Of a DNA stretch of 64,000 nt, positions 46,083 to 55,134 are shown one piece after another. The DNA is taken from the NCBI GenBank assembly GCA_035575515.1, contig DATLXU010000134.1, forward strand, positions 34,554 through 98,553, in the 5' to 3' direction. The translations under genes were made by a program, and so were the position numbers. Within the stretch, counting starts at the first letter, position 1; every line of letters starts with the position of its first letter. The stretch is from DATLXU01 sp035575515 (GTDB lineage Bacteria > Acidobacteriota > Blastocatellia > UBA7656). The notes under the pieces were generated by a model. It saw nothing but the letters and a program-made list of their open reading frames with translations, was not told the DNA's origin and searched no databases.

Positions 46083-47261
46083 ATGACAGAAGCAGTCATA
46101 CTCGCGGGCGCGAGAACGCCCGTCGGAAAGTTACTCGGCGCGCTCAAGGATTTCAGCGCGGTTGATTTAGGCGTGATAGCCGCTCGCGCCGCAATAGAGC
46201 GCGCGGGCATTGATCCGACTTCGGTCAACGAGGTCATCATGGGAAATGTCGTGCAGGCGGGAAACGGCCAGAACCCCGCGCGGCAAGTCGCGCTGCGCGC
46301 GGGCATCCCTGACGCGGTCGGCGCGTTGACGATCAACAAAGTCTGCGGCTCAGGTCTCAAAGCCGTGATGCTCGCGGCAAACGGCATCAAGGTCGGCGAG
46401 ATTGAAATCGCGGTCGCGGGCGGGATGGAGTCAATGACCAACGCGCCTTATCTGCTCAAGCGAGCGCGGCAGGGGTATCGGCTCGGCAATGGCGAGCTTG
46501 TTGACTCGATGATTAACGACGGCCTATGGTGCGCATTTGACGATTGGCACATGGGCTGCACCGGCGAAGTCGTCGCGGAAAAGTACAGCGTCACGCGCGA
46601 ACAACAGGACGAGTACGCGCTGAACTCGCATCGCAAGGCGATTGCGGCGATGAAGGAAGGCCGCTTCGACGCCGAAATTGTTCCCGTAGAAATTCCGCAG
46701 AAGAAGGGGGCGACGCTTCTCATCAAGCAGGACGAAGGCCCGCGCGAAGACACGTCGCTTGAAGCGCTGGCGAAGCTGAAGCCCGCGTTCAAACCCGACG
46801 GCACGGTGACTGCCGGCAACGCGCCCGGAGTGAATGACGGCGCGGCTGCGCTGGTTGTGACGTCGGAAGAAGCCGCGCGAAGGTTGGGCCGCAAGCCTAT
46901 GGCTCGCATCATCGCGCAGGCGACGAGCGGAGTGGAGCCTAAGCTTGTGATGATGGCTCCCGTTACTGCTATTCAAAAGACACTTGAGCGCGCGGGATGG
47001 AAACTCGACGATGTTGATTTGATTGAACTCAACGAAGCGTTTTCGGTTCAGGCCGTAGCCATACAGCGCGAGCTTGGAATTGACCCCGCGCGGTTGAATG
47101 TTAATGGCGGTGCGGTAGCCTTAGGTCATCCGATTGGCGCAAGCGGCGCGCGAATACTTGTCACGCTGCTTCACGAGATGCAGCGACGAGGCGCGCGGCG
47201 CGGGCTTGCGGCATTGTGTCTTGGCGGCGGCAATGCCGTTGCGATGGCCGTTGAGCGATAA
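46083..47261 (+). CDS. atoB: Acetyl-CoA C-acetyltransferase (thiolase)
   Basis: AAAGGGGA lies 10 nt before the ATG. The 392-residue product is a typical tetrameric thiolase: EAVILAGARTPVGKLLG, NKVCGSGLKAVMLAANGI with the nucleophilic Cys (about residue 88), GGMESMTNAPYLL, NVNGGAVALGHPIGASGARILVTLL (catalytic His) and CLGGGNAVAM (second Cys). It condenses or cleaves acetoacetyl-CoA in the cytosol. No other beta-oxidation or PHB gene is adjacent. A cluster of REP-like hairpins follows the stop codon. Confidence 0.94.
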   Translation: MTEAVILAGARTPVGKLLGALKDFSAVDLGVIAARAAIERAGIDPTSVNEVIMGNVVQAGNGQNPARQVALRAGIPDAVGALTINKVCGSGLKAVMLAANGIKVGEIEIAVAGGMESMTNAPYLLKRARQGYRLGNGELVDSMINDGLWCAFDDWHMGCTGEVVAEKYSVTREQQDEYALNSHRKAIAAMKEGRFDAEIVPVEIPQKKGATLLIKQDEGPREDTSLEALAKLKPAFKPDGTVTAGNAPGVNDGAAALVVTSEEAARRLGRKPMARIIAQATSGVEPKLVMMAPVTAIQKTLERAGWKLDDVDLIELNEAFSVQAVAIQRELGIDPARLNVNGGAVALGHPIGASGARILVTLLHEMQRRGARRGLAALCLGGGNAVAMAVER

Positions 47262-47311
47262 GGCAACACAGTCTTATTAAGCTGCGCGCTATGATTTGAG
47301 TTGTGGTGTGA

Positions 47312-47459
47312 GTCCCGCCAGGGACGAGATGTTTATAGCGACGGCAATGCAATAAACAAACAGGCTCCTTCAGGAGCGAAATGTTTGACATCGCGCTCCT
47401 AATGGAGCTTGTTTCATCTAGCGTTGCTTCGTACTATAAACATTGCGGCCCGCCGGGCC
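47312..47459. repeat. Cluster of four REP-like hairpins
   Basis: GTCCC-gcca-GGGAC (47312-47325) is followed by GAGATGTTTATAG, and GCTCCT-tc-AGGAGC (47364-47377) by GAAATGTTTG. GCTCC-taat-GGAGC (47395-47408) is followed by TTGTTTCAT. In reverse orientation CTATAAACATTGC precedes GGCCC-gcc-GGGCC (47447-47459). Each unit is a short GC-rich hairpin plus an (A)ATGTTTATAG tail, and the outer two face each other. This is a REP/BIME-like arrangement between thiolase and hydrolase genes. Confidence 0.65.
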
Positions 47460-47493
47460 TTTCTCTTCTCATTTCTAATTTGGGAGAAGCCGT

Positions 47494-48696
47494 ATGCGCA
47501 ATCGAATAATCTCGTCGGCGTTGCTGGCGCTATTAGCCCTCGCGCCCTTTTCATCATCCTCAAGCAAAGCCAAAGTGCCGGAGCCGTTAGCAGTAGGACC
47601 ATACCCTGTCGGCGTTACGACGACTGTCTTTGTTGATTCGAGCCGCACGGATAATCTGACGAAGCAGCCGCGCACGCTCGTCACCGAAGTTTGGTATCCG
47701 GCTGCGGATGAGGCGCGGCAGATGCCGAAGAATAAATACTCGGACTTCATACCGGGCGGCGTGACGCCTGAGCTTGATGCGCTGCTGAAGAAGAATTACT
47801 TCATAACCGCGGATGTGATTGATAAGCTATATTGGAACGAGGCGCACCGCAATGCGCCCGTTCGCAATGGCCGGTTCCCTGTTGTTATCTTCTCGCACGG
47901 CAATGGCGGCACGCGCCATCAAAACACTTTCTGGTGCGACTACCTTGCGAGTCACGGCTACATAGTCGTTTCGGCAGACCACACAGGCAACGCTCGCGTG
48001 ACGATCATCAACGGCAAGCCCGTTTTGTATCAAGCGTCAGAGCGCGCGAATTCTGCCAAAGACCGCCCGCGCGACGTGAGCTTCCTGCTCGATAAGATGA
48101 TCGAATGGGACAAGGGCGCGGACAAAAGATTCGCTGGCCGCATTGACACCTCGCGCGCGGCGATCACGGGTATGTCGTTCGGCTCTTACACGGCGATTGT
48201 TGCGGCGGATCAGGACAAGCGATTCAAAGCCGTGATTGCAATGGCCGCAGCGCCGCAGTCGCACACTAACCTGACCGTGCCGACGCTTCTTATGCTCGGC
48301 GACGAAGACAGAACCATTGGGCCGCAGGGCAATGTTCTCATTCGTGATAATTACGCGAAGCACACAGGGCCTTCGTATCTGCTTGAGCTTAAAAACGGCG
48401 GGCATTATTCGTTCACAGACATGTTCAAGTTGATTAAGAATTTCGGCGACGGCATCGGCGCGGGAAAGCGCCGCGACACAGGCGAGCCGTTCAACTACAC
48501 CGATATGGAAACGACTTACAAGATAATCAACTCCTACAGCGTGGCTTTTTTGGGGTACTACCTGAAAGGCGAGAAGGAGTATTTGAGTTTCCTCAGCGAG
48601 AACCACTGGCCCGCCGTGATAGCGTGGGACGCGAAAGGCGAAGTCGCTTTGAAGTCAGGCAAACAGCAAAAGGTATCGGCGAGCAGGCAGAAGTAG
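47494..48696 (+). CDS. Exported PAF-acetylhydrolase-like alpha/beta hydrolase
   Basis: GGGAGAAG lies 5 nt before the ATG. The 400-residue product has a signal peptide (RNRIISSALLALLALAPF) and an alpha/beta-hydrolase fold. It shows the oxyanion motif VIFSHGNGGTRHQ, nucleophile elbow GMSFGSYTA (Ser about 226), Asp-bearing strand LMLGDEDRTI and catalytic His in GGHYSF. The arrangement resembles the platelet-activating-factor acetylhydrolase/dienelactone hydrolase-like group. It is a probable periplasmic esterase, lipase or amidase; the substrate is unknown. It is monocistronic, converging on the DDAH gene. Confidence 0.82.
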   Translation: MRNRIISSALLALLALAPFSSSSSKAKVPEPLAVGPYPVGVTTTVFVDSSRTDNLTKQPRTLVTEVWYPAADEARQMPKNKYSDFIPGGVTPELDALLKKNYFITADVIDKLYWNEAHRNAPVRNGRFPVVIFSHGNGGTRHQNTFWCDYLASHGYIVVSADHTGNARVTIINGKPVLYQASERANSAKDRPRDVSFLLDKMIEWDKGADKRFAGRIDTSRAAITGMSFGSYTAIVAADQDKRFKAVIAMAAAPQSHTNLTVPTLLMLGDEDRTIGPQGNVLIRDNYAKHTGPSYLLELKNGGHYSFTDMFKLIKNFGDGIGAGKRRDTGEPFNYTDMETTYKIINSYSVAFLGYYLKGEKEYLSFLSENHWPAVIAWDAKGEVALKSGKQQKVSASRQK

Positions 48697-48752
48697 ATTC
48701 ACGGTTTAAAGCCAGAGGGTAGTTTCAAATAATTGTACGAGATTAGAAGATA

Positions 48753-48837
48753 ATTCACCGCCGCAGACGCAAGAGAACACAGAGGGAGCGCGGAGGTTAT
48801 TTCACTCTGTGAAAGCTCTGCGTCCTCTGCGGTGAAT
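48753..48837. repeat. ATTCACCGC inverted repeat between convergent genes
   Basis: ATTCACCGC (48753-48761) and GCGGTGAAT (48829-48837) are exact arms. Inside them GCAGACGC and GCGTCCTCTGC also pair imperfectly, and the centre has TTCAC-tct-GTGAA. It resembles the 22113-22166 element and lies between two convergent genes. Confidence 0.55.
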
Positions 48838-48855
48838 AAGTATTTTGCGACTGGC

Positions 48856-49623
48856 TCACCGCGCATCGAAAATTATGCTCGTGCAGGTCACTCCACCTTC
48901 GGCCTTCTGCAATTCCGAAACATCAATCGGCTGAACATGGAAGCCTGCACTTTCAAGCAACGCTCTCGTTTTCGGGAAAGACTCTGGAAGGATAACGACA
49001 TCGTTTATCAACAGAGCGTTCGCGGCCCAGGCTTCTTCGTCAGGCACTTCGATCAAATCGAACTCTTCGAGCCGCGTTGCGTCCACAAGCGCGCGATTGA
49101 CCAGAATCGAGTTGCGCCCAATATAAGAGCAACCAGATTTCAGGTGCAGACAGCCCGGCACTTCAACTTCTCGCACTTCGTAATCGTAAACATTGAGAAT
49201 TTCGCGCAACTGACGGATGCCCTCCGGGTTGGTTCGCCTCGACGCTCCGACGAATAGCTTTCGCCCAATGCGTAGAACATCGCCGCCGTCGAGCGTTGCG
49301 GGCAGTCTCAAGAACTCAAGCGGCCTGAAATGCTTCAGCGCCTGAGAGATGCTTGCAGTCTCAGGCCTTCGGCTTTCTGCGCCCATCACGGGAATGACAG
49401 CAATCTCGTCAACGACTACAGCCGCGTCTTCGACGAAGACCGCGTCAGGCAAAGCCGGTTCAGCCCTGAGAGAAATAACGCGAACGCCGAGCCGCCGCAG
49501 ACATTGTTCATAAGCTTGATGCTGTTTGATTGCCCGCGCAACATCAATCGGCTGCTTTGCATGAAAGGTCAGCTCGCAGTCGTTTATAGAGGGGCTTATG
49601 GCGCGCGTGATTGCTGAAATCAT
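48856..49623 (-). CDS. Dimethylarginine dimethylaminohydrolase-type (arginine-modifying) enzyme
   Basis: The 255-residue product is a guanidino-group-modifying enzyme of DDAH length: LPDAVFVEDAAVVVDEIAVI (Glu/Asp site), RLPATLDGGDVLRIGRKLFVGASRRTN, CLHLKSGCSYIG (catalytic His) and GGVTCTSIIF near the C-terminus (nucleophilic Cys). Known members hydrolyse methylated arginines to citrulline plus methylamines in the cytosol; related short enzymes are arginine deiminase-like. AGGAAAG lies upstream of the ATG. It is divergent from the fourth receptor gene. Confidence 0.87.
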   Translation of the reverse strand: MISAITRAISPSINDCELTFHAKQPIDVARAIKQHQAYEQCLRRLGVRVISLRAEPALPDAVFVEDAAVVVDEIAVIPVMGAESRRPETASISQALKHFRPLEFLRLPATLDGGDVLRIGRKLFVGASRRTNPEGIRQLREILNVYDYEVREVEVPGCLHLKSGCSYIGRNSILVNRALVDATRLEEFDLIEVPDEEAWAANALLINDVVILPESFPKTRALLESAGFHVQPIDVSELQKAEGGVTCTSIIFDAR

Positions 49624-50019
49624 GTTGCGCTTTCCTACCGTCTTTTGTTCGCTCGCCCGTGACCGATTCGCGCGCGAGCGCGCCTATCATAACGATTGAT
49701 TTCAGCAGGCTCAAGCGTAAGCGATAGGCTTCAAGCAGTTGAAGCATTATGACGAAAATGGCTTGACAATCCGCAACGAAAAAATAATTATATGCCCGTT
49801 CAATCGCTCTCATTCTTAATCAATTGTATTAGCAGTTGGCAGTTGGAAGGTTGAATAATTCCCTCTGGGATCGTCGTAACTTGGCCTTATATAACGGCTG
49901 ATTCACAAGCGATGACCGGCGTAGCCTTCCCTGCTTCTGCGCTGAAGTCTCGTTGCCGTTTGAAGGATCGGTTCGATTAAAACCATTACCCGCTCACAGG
50001 AGTCGAAAGGAGACGAAGT
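49624..50019. other. Divergent intergenic region between DDAH and fourth receptor
   Basis: This 396-bp region holds the promoter at 49763-49790 reading right and an AAAGGAG ribosome site for the receptor. I see no ORF and no copy of the duplicated sigma-54 leader. The interval between the promoter and 49980 shows no clear structure. Confidence 0.5.
49763..49790 (+). promoter_or_regulatory. Sigma-70-type promoter of fourth receptor
   Basis: Perfect TTGACA (49763-49768), a 16-bp spacer and TAATTA (49785-49790) in an A/T-rich setting. The 5' UTR would be about 220 nt. Confidence 0.55.
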
Positions 50020-53000
50020 ATGCGTATCAAGTTCAAACGTTTGCTGCTGGCTCTGGCAATGCTGGCCCTCGGAGCAAACATGATTTCCCCAGTCTTAGCG
50101 CAGAACCCGACCGGCTCGATTCGCGGTACGATCACAGATCAGTCGGGCGCTGTCATCACTAATGCCACCATCACCGTCACAAACAAAGCGACGGGCGATG
50201 TCAGAAAAGCCTCGACGGGCAATGACGGCATATACGCCGTTACTAATCTTCTGCCCGGCGAATACGAAGTGAAAATAGAAGCTCAGGGCTTCTCCACTCA
50301 AAACATCACGGCGCTAGTTCAGGTCGGCAACACCACTACGGGCGACGCGACATTGCGCGCAGGCTCGGTCGGCGAGGTTGTCGACGTAGTGGCCGAAGCG
50401 CCAATCATTGACAAGCAGAACTACAAGATTGATGGCGTCGTCACTCGTCAGAAGATTGACGCGCTGCCGCTCAACGGGCGCAACTTCCTCCAGCTTGCGC
50501 AGCTTGAGCCGGGCGTCGGCGTTTCTACGAGCAACGTCGGCAACGCCAACAACCTCTTCAACGTTTCAGTCGGCGGCGCGCCGTCGGCGCTTACGCGAAT
50601 AACGGTTGACGGCGGCAGCGTGCTCGACCCCGTTACGGGCGGCGCGGCTCAGAACTTCTCGACCGAAACAATTCAGGAGTTCCAGATTTCAACATTCAAC
50701 TTCGATCTCTCGACGGGCCTGACTTCCGTCGGCTCAGTCAACATAGTATCGCGCACGGGGACCAACAGCTTTCACGGCAATGCGTTCCTCTATTACCGTG
50801 ACCATAGCTTCTCGGCGCTGCCGACGTTCTTCCGCCCAAACCGCAACTTCGATCCGTTCTTCCGTCGCTACCAGTACGGCGGGGCCGTCGGCGGGCCAAT
50901 CAAGAAGGATCGCGCGTTCTTCTTCGGCAACATCGAGAAGCTGCGCCAGCGCTCGGCCATCTCCACGTTCATCACGGGATCGCCCGCGCTACAGCAGTTC
51001 AGTAATACTTTCACGTCGCCTTATGACGGCACGCTCGTCAACATCAGAACCGACTACAAGGTTAATGACCGAAACAACCTGTTCGTCCGTTACAGCCTCG
51101 ACGACAACGACGCCTTCGCTCCAGTGGAAAACAATCGCATGCCGTCGAACTGGCGCGCGAACAGCAATCTCGACCATAACATTCAGACTGGCCTGACAAC
51201 CATCTTGAGGCAAAACGTGGTCAACGACGTGCGCTTCAATTATCAGAGAATCGAAAACGAGAGCAACCCGCCGTCGGAATCCGATTGCCCCTCGACGAAT
51301 TTCGCCTGCATAGGCGCGCGCGGCCCGCAGATTCGCGTCAACGGCAGCAACTTCGTCATCGGCAATCACGACCAGGCTCCGCAGGCGCGCTTCCTCGACC
51401 GCTACCAGACGCGCGACGATTTGAACTGGCAGAAGGGCGCGCACCGCATTCGCTTCGGCGGCGAGTGGGAGCACAACTACGGCAAAGGGCTGTGGGACTT
51501 TTTCGATCCGGCGCTTATGGTGCTGCACGATCCGCGCGACGTCGAAGCCGTCAATGCAGGCATCAACTCCGTTCCATCGGCGCTGCTGCCCGAACCCGTC
51601 AAGGCGCTGCTCAGAATACCGCTCCCGGCATCTCTTGCGACAAGCTCTGCGACGAAGCCTACGCTCAATGATATTCTGCAACTGCCGCTCATACTCGCGC
51701 TCGCGGGCGTGGGCGACCCGTCGCAGCCGCCGCCGTTTCAGACAAACATCGCGCGGCAGAGCAATCGCTATCGCTTCTACGCTCAGGATTCGTGGCTCGT
51801 GCGTCCGGGCCTGACCTTCTCGTTCGGAGCCTCGTACCAGTACGAAACCAACCTCGCAAATCATGACCTTACACGGCCTGAGTTGCTCAGACCGCTGGTT
51901 GGTAACATTGGCCACGCGCCTAAGGACAAAAACAACATCGCGCCTTCGCTCGGTTTCGCGTGGGACATCGGAAACAAAGGCAAAACGGTCATTCGCGGCG
52001 GCGCTGGCATGTATTACGACACGGCGCTGTTTGTGACCCGACTGCTTGAGCGCCCGCTGCTCGGACCGGCTGGCGACGGGCGGCTTTCAGTTCCAAGCGC
52101 GTTCTTCCAGAACACCGTTTACGACAAGCTGCCAATAAACTTTCCGCTCGGCCCGATCTATGGATTCAACTTCATCAATCCGGCCAGAGGCGCGTCGCTG
52201 TTGTTCTTAAACAACGTCATACTTCCCAATGGCGTTGCGGCAGGAACGATTCCGACCAAGTTTACGGGCGCAAACCTGCTCGGCGCTTTGAACGCTCAGG
52301 TTCCTGTGCTCCAAGGCATTCTTGCTGCGGGTGCGAGTCAGGGGTTCAGCAGCGTGCAGTTCGTCAAATCGGCTGCGCTGCCTGCGACCCTGCTCGATCC
52401 GAATCTCGAATCGCCTTACTCGGAGCAGTTTTCGATAGGCGTGCAGCGACAACTGCCGCACAACATGGCAATCTCGGCTGATTTCGTATTGCGCAATCGG
52501 CTGCACATCATCAATGCCTTCGGGCAGGGACGGGGCACTGGCGCCACTCTCGACCTCAACAAATTCAATCGAAGCGCGGCAAAAGGCGGCCCTGTTCTTC
52601 CCAAGTGCACAGCGGCGCAGGCCGTCAACCCGACCGCGATTTGTTCGAACGGTCCGATGCCTGTCATCCAGAGCATTGACCGCAATCAGTATCGCGCGCT
52701 GCTTATAAAAGTCGACAAGCGATTCTCGGATCGCTATCAGTTCACGGCCAGCTACGCGCTGTCGAGCCTCAAGGGGTTCTTCATCAACGAAGACCTCGAC
52801 AACTGGTTCGGCAACCATGGCTTCCTCGAAGACGATGCCCGCCATCGTTTGACCGTTAGCGGGCTTGTCAATCTGCCCAAGGGATTCCAGGCTTCGGTGA
52901 TTGCAGTCTATGTTAGCCGCGCGCCGTTCAACGCGCGGGTTCCCGACACGGTTGACATCAACGGCGACGGCACGTTCGCAGACACGCTGCCCGGTTTGAA

Positions 53001-53421
53001 GATCAACAGTCTCAATCGCGGGACGAGCAAGGAGACTCTGCTTCAGCTCGTCAACAACTACAACGCCAACATCGCCAAACCGAGCGGCGGATTGATCAAG
53101 CCGCTAATCGTCGCCCCTGATTTCGAGTTCGGCGATGATTTCCACTCTGAAGACCTGCGCATCTCGAAAGAGATCAGGTTCAAAGAGCGGTTTGCGATTC
53201 AAGGCTTCGCCGAAGTCTTCAACATCTTTAACATATCGAACCTGACCGGCTACAGCACGACGCTCGATCAGGGGAACTTCGCCGCGCCGACCGACCCGAA
53301 CAACAACACAATTATTCCGCCTAGCACGTTCCGATTCGGGCGGCCCACGCAGCGACAGGGCCAGGCGTTCGGAACCGGCGGCCCGCGCGCGTTCCAGTTC
53401 GGCGCCCGCTTTGTTTTCTAA
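50020..53421 (+). CDS. Oar-like TonB-dependent receptor with carboxypeptidase-regulatory-like domain (4)
   Basis: CGAAAGGAG precedes the ATG. The 1133-residue product has a signal peptide (MRIKFKRLLLALAMLALGANMISPVLA) and a regulatory-like domain (about 30-115, GSIRGTITDQSGAVITNATI). The plug has ALPLNGRNFLQLAQLEPGV and RITVDGGSV, and the long barrel ends FQFGARFVF. It is an outer-membrane, TonB-energised transporter or adhesin. A Tat-exported amidohydrolase gene follows 165 bp downstream and an M20 peptidase gene lies beyond it, so an amide- or peptide-like substrate is possible but unproven. A hairpin separates it from the amidohydrolase gene. Confidence 0.87.
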   Translation: MRIKFKRLLLALAMLALGANMISPVLAQNPTGSIRGTITDQSGAVITNATITVTNKATGDVRKASTGNDGIYAVTNLLPGEYEVKIEAQGFSTQNITALVQVGNTTTGDATLRAGSVGEVVDVVAEAPIIDKQNYKIDGVVTRQKIDALPLNGRNFLQLAQLEPGVGVSTSNVGNANNLFNVSVGGAPSALTRITVDGGSVLDPVTGGAAQNFSTETIQEFQISTFNFDLSTGLTSVGSVNIVSRTGTNSFHGNAFLYYRDHSFSALPTFFRPNRNFDPFFRRYQYGGAVGGPIKKDRAFFFGNIEKLRQRSAISTFITGSPALQQFSNTFTSPYDGTLVNIRTDYKVNDRNNLFVRYSLDDNDAFAPVENNRMPSNWRANSNLDHNIQTGLTTILRQNVVNDVRFNYQRIENESNPPSESDCPSTNFACIGARGPQIRVNGSNFVIGNHDQAPQARFLDRYQTRDDLNWQKGAHRIRFGGEWEHNYGKGLWDFFDPALMVLHDPRDVEAVNAGINSVPSALLPEPVKALLRIPLPASLATSSATKPTLNDILQLPLILALAGVGDPSQPPPFQTNIARQSNRYRFYAQDSWLVRPGLTFSFGASYQYETNLANHDLTRPELLRPLVGNIGHAPKDKNNIAPSLGFAWDIGNKGKTVIRGGAGMYYDTALFVTRLLERPLLGPAGDGRLSVPSAFFQNTVYDKLPINFPLGPIYGFNFINPARGASLLFLNNVILPNGVAAGTIPTKFTGANLLGALNAQVPVLQGILAAGASQGFSSVQFVKSAALPATLLDPNLESPYSEQFSIGVQRQLPHNMAISADFVLRNRLHIINAFGQGRGTGATLDLNKFNRSAAKGGPVLPKCTAAQAVNPTAICSNGPMPVIQSIDRNQYRALLIKVDKRFSDRYQFTASYALSSLKGFFINEDLDNWFGNHGFLEDDARHRLTVSGLVNLPKGFQASVIAVYVSRAPFNARVPDTVDINGDGTFADTLPGLKINSLNRGTSKETLLQLVNNYNANIAKPSGGLIKPLIVAPDFEFGDDFHSEDLRISKEIRFKERFAIQGFAEVFNIFNISNLTGYSTTLDQGNFAAPTDPNNNTIIPPSTFRFGRPTQRQGQAFGTGGPRAFQFGARFVF

Positions 53422-53487
53422 TAAAGTTCAGCTTCGAGCGGTCCGCTTTCAGCTTTTCGAGCAACCGCCAGAAGTTGAGTCACCAAC

Positions 53488-53535
53488 TTGCCGCAGAGGA
53501 GCGGAAGCGATTTAATAATTCCGCTTCCTGCGGCA
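53488..53535. terminator. TTGCCGCAG hairpin after fourth receptor
   Basis: TTGCCGCAG (53488-53496) pairs with CTGCGGCAA (53527-53535), and GCGGAA/TTCCGC pair inside. AAGTTTTAG follows. It may be a terminator or another GC-rich intergenic repeat of the type seen at 22113 and 48753. Confidence 0.45.
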
Positions 53536-53585
53536 AAAGTTTTAGCTGACGGCTGAGAGTTGAGAGCTTTTCAAAAGGAGAGATT

Positions 53586-55022
53586 ATGTGGAGACGAAAA
53601 TGCTACGTTGATGCTGAATCAGACATTCAATCCCCAATCCCGAATCGCATTGTATCGAACGAAGAATTCATTCCGCCGCCGCAATCTGCTGCGGAGCGCG
53701 AGGTCGAGAATCGCCTGCGCGAGATAGCCGACCGCAACGCGAAACGATTGGGCGTATCGCGCCGCAGCTTCCTGCGCTCTTCGTGCGGTATGGCTGCGGC
53801 GATGCTCTGCTTCAATGAAGTCTTCGGCAAAACCTATGAAGTTGATCCAATCGAGGCGCTTGAGCCTGCGGCATTCGATGAGCGATGGCCGAAGACCGAA
53901 TTCATCTTCGATAATCAAACGCATCACGTTGACGTTGAGCCTGAGTGGTACAAACAGAGCGAAGACGGGCGACTGGCTGCAGGTTTTTTATCGCGGCTGC
54001 GACCGGGCTTCAGCGATTTGAATAAAGCCATCGAAGCGTTGAACCGCGCGCACTACACCAAAGAGATGTTCTTCGATTCCGACACGGTTATGGCAATCAT
54101 CAGCGGCGTGCCTTCAAGTGAGTGGAAAGACAATATTCTGCCGCCTGACAAGATGGTCAAGACGCGCAACGATATAAATTCATGGGCAGGGTCCGAGCGC
54201 ATGCTTTCGCACGGCATACTTCGCCCGAACAAGGGACTCGGCGAGCTTGAAGAGATGGAGCGGCAGGCCAAAGTACTCAAGATAAATTCCTGGAAGATGT
54301 ATCCCGGAAGCCTTGCGGGCGCGCTCACGCCTTACAGGCTCGATGATGAGAAGGTGACTTATCCGTTCTGGCAAAAGACGCGCAAGCTCGGCATACGAAA
54401 CGTCTGCATCCATCGCGGATTGCCGCTTGGGCTATTCAACGAAGACAACTGCCATCCGAAAGATGTCGAGAAAGCCGCAAAAGATTTTCCCGACATTAAT
54501 TTCATCATCTACCATTCGGGATGGAATCCGGGAGCGCGACGCGCTGAAGGCGCTAAGCCCGACCCGACCTACATTCCATGGTGTTCGGACCTGATGGATA
54601 TGGTCGAGCGCAGCCATCTGAAGAATGTCTATTTCGAGCTTGGCTCGACGTGGAACGGGCTTTCTAGCCGTTTCCCGGAACAGGCGATGCACTTTTTCGG
54701 TCGCCTGCTCAACATGGGAATGGAGAACAACATAATCTGGGGAACAGACTCGATCTGGGGCGGCGGCCCGCAGAGCCAGATTGAGCGCTTCCGCCGTTTC
54801 CAAATCAGCGATGAGATTGCAAACAAGTACGGCTACAAGAAGCTGACGCCTGAAATAAAGGCGAAGATTTTCGGCCTGAACGCCGCGCGCATTTATCGTG
54901 TAAACGTAAACGCCAAGCGCAACGCGATCAACGCCGACAAAATCGCTGAGATGAAGAAGGAATACCTGGAAAACCCGCAGCCGTCGAACACTCAATTCGG
55001 CTGGGTGTGGACAGGCAGGTAA
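53586..55022 (+). CDS. Tat-exported amidohydrolase-family TIM-barrel protein
   Basis: AAGGAGAG precedes the ATG. The 478-residue product carries an internal Tat-type signal (SRRSFLRSSCGMAAAMLCF, about residues 58-76) after an unusually long 55-residue polar N-region. The rest is an amidohydrolase-2-like barrel: FDNQTHHVDVEP (H-x-V metal motif), WKMYPGSL, VCIHRGLPLG, FIIYHSGWNPG and NIIWGTDSIWGGGPQSQIERF (late Asp). It probably acts in the periplasm as a metal-dependent hydrolase or decarboxylase. A later ATG could shorten the N-region, but none is clearly better. The gene is convergent with the M20 peptidase gene. Confidence 0.82.
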   Translation: MWRRKCYVDAESDIQSPIPNRIVSNEEFIPPPQSAAEREVENRLREIADRNAKRLGVSRRSFLRSSCGMAAAMLCFNEVFGKTYEVDPIEALEPAAFDERWPKTEFIFDNQTHHVDVEPEWYKQSEDGRLAAGFLSRLRPGFSDLNKAIEALNRAHYTKEMFFDSDTVMAIISGVPSSEWKDNILPPDKMVKTRNDINSWAGSERMLSHGILRPNKGLGELEEMERQAKVLKINSWKMYPGSLAGALTPYRLDDEKVTYPFWQKTRKLGIRNVCIHRGLPLGLFNEDNCHPKDVEKAAKDFPDINFIIYHSGWNPGARRAEGAKPDPTYIPWCSDLMDMVERSHLKNVYFELGSTWNGLSSRFPEQAMHFFGRLLNMGMENNIIWGTDSIWGGGPQSQIERFRRFQISDEIANKYGYKKLTPEIKAKIFGLNAARIYRVNVNAKRNAINADKIAEMKKEYLENPQPSNTQFGWVWTGR

Positions 55023-55057
55023 GCTTCGGCGCAACGCGAGTCGAATAGTAAATCAAC

Positions 55058-55120
55058 AGGCGGCTCGGAGTTCGACCTTCTGGCAAACAGAATATCGAAT
55101 TCTGAGCCGCCTCTTTCATT
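55058..55120. terminator. Bidirectional terminator
   Basis: AGGCGGCTC (55058-55066) pairs with GAGCCGCCT (55104-55112), with a second TTCGA/TCGAA pairing inside and CTTTCATTT following on the plus strand. It lies between the convergent amidohydrolase and peptidase genes. Confidence 0.75.
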
Positions 55121-55134
55121 TCGCGCGGTCACGA

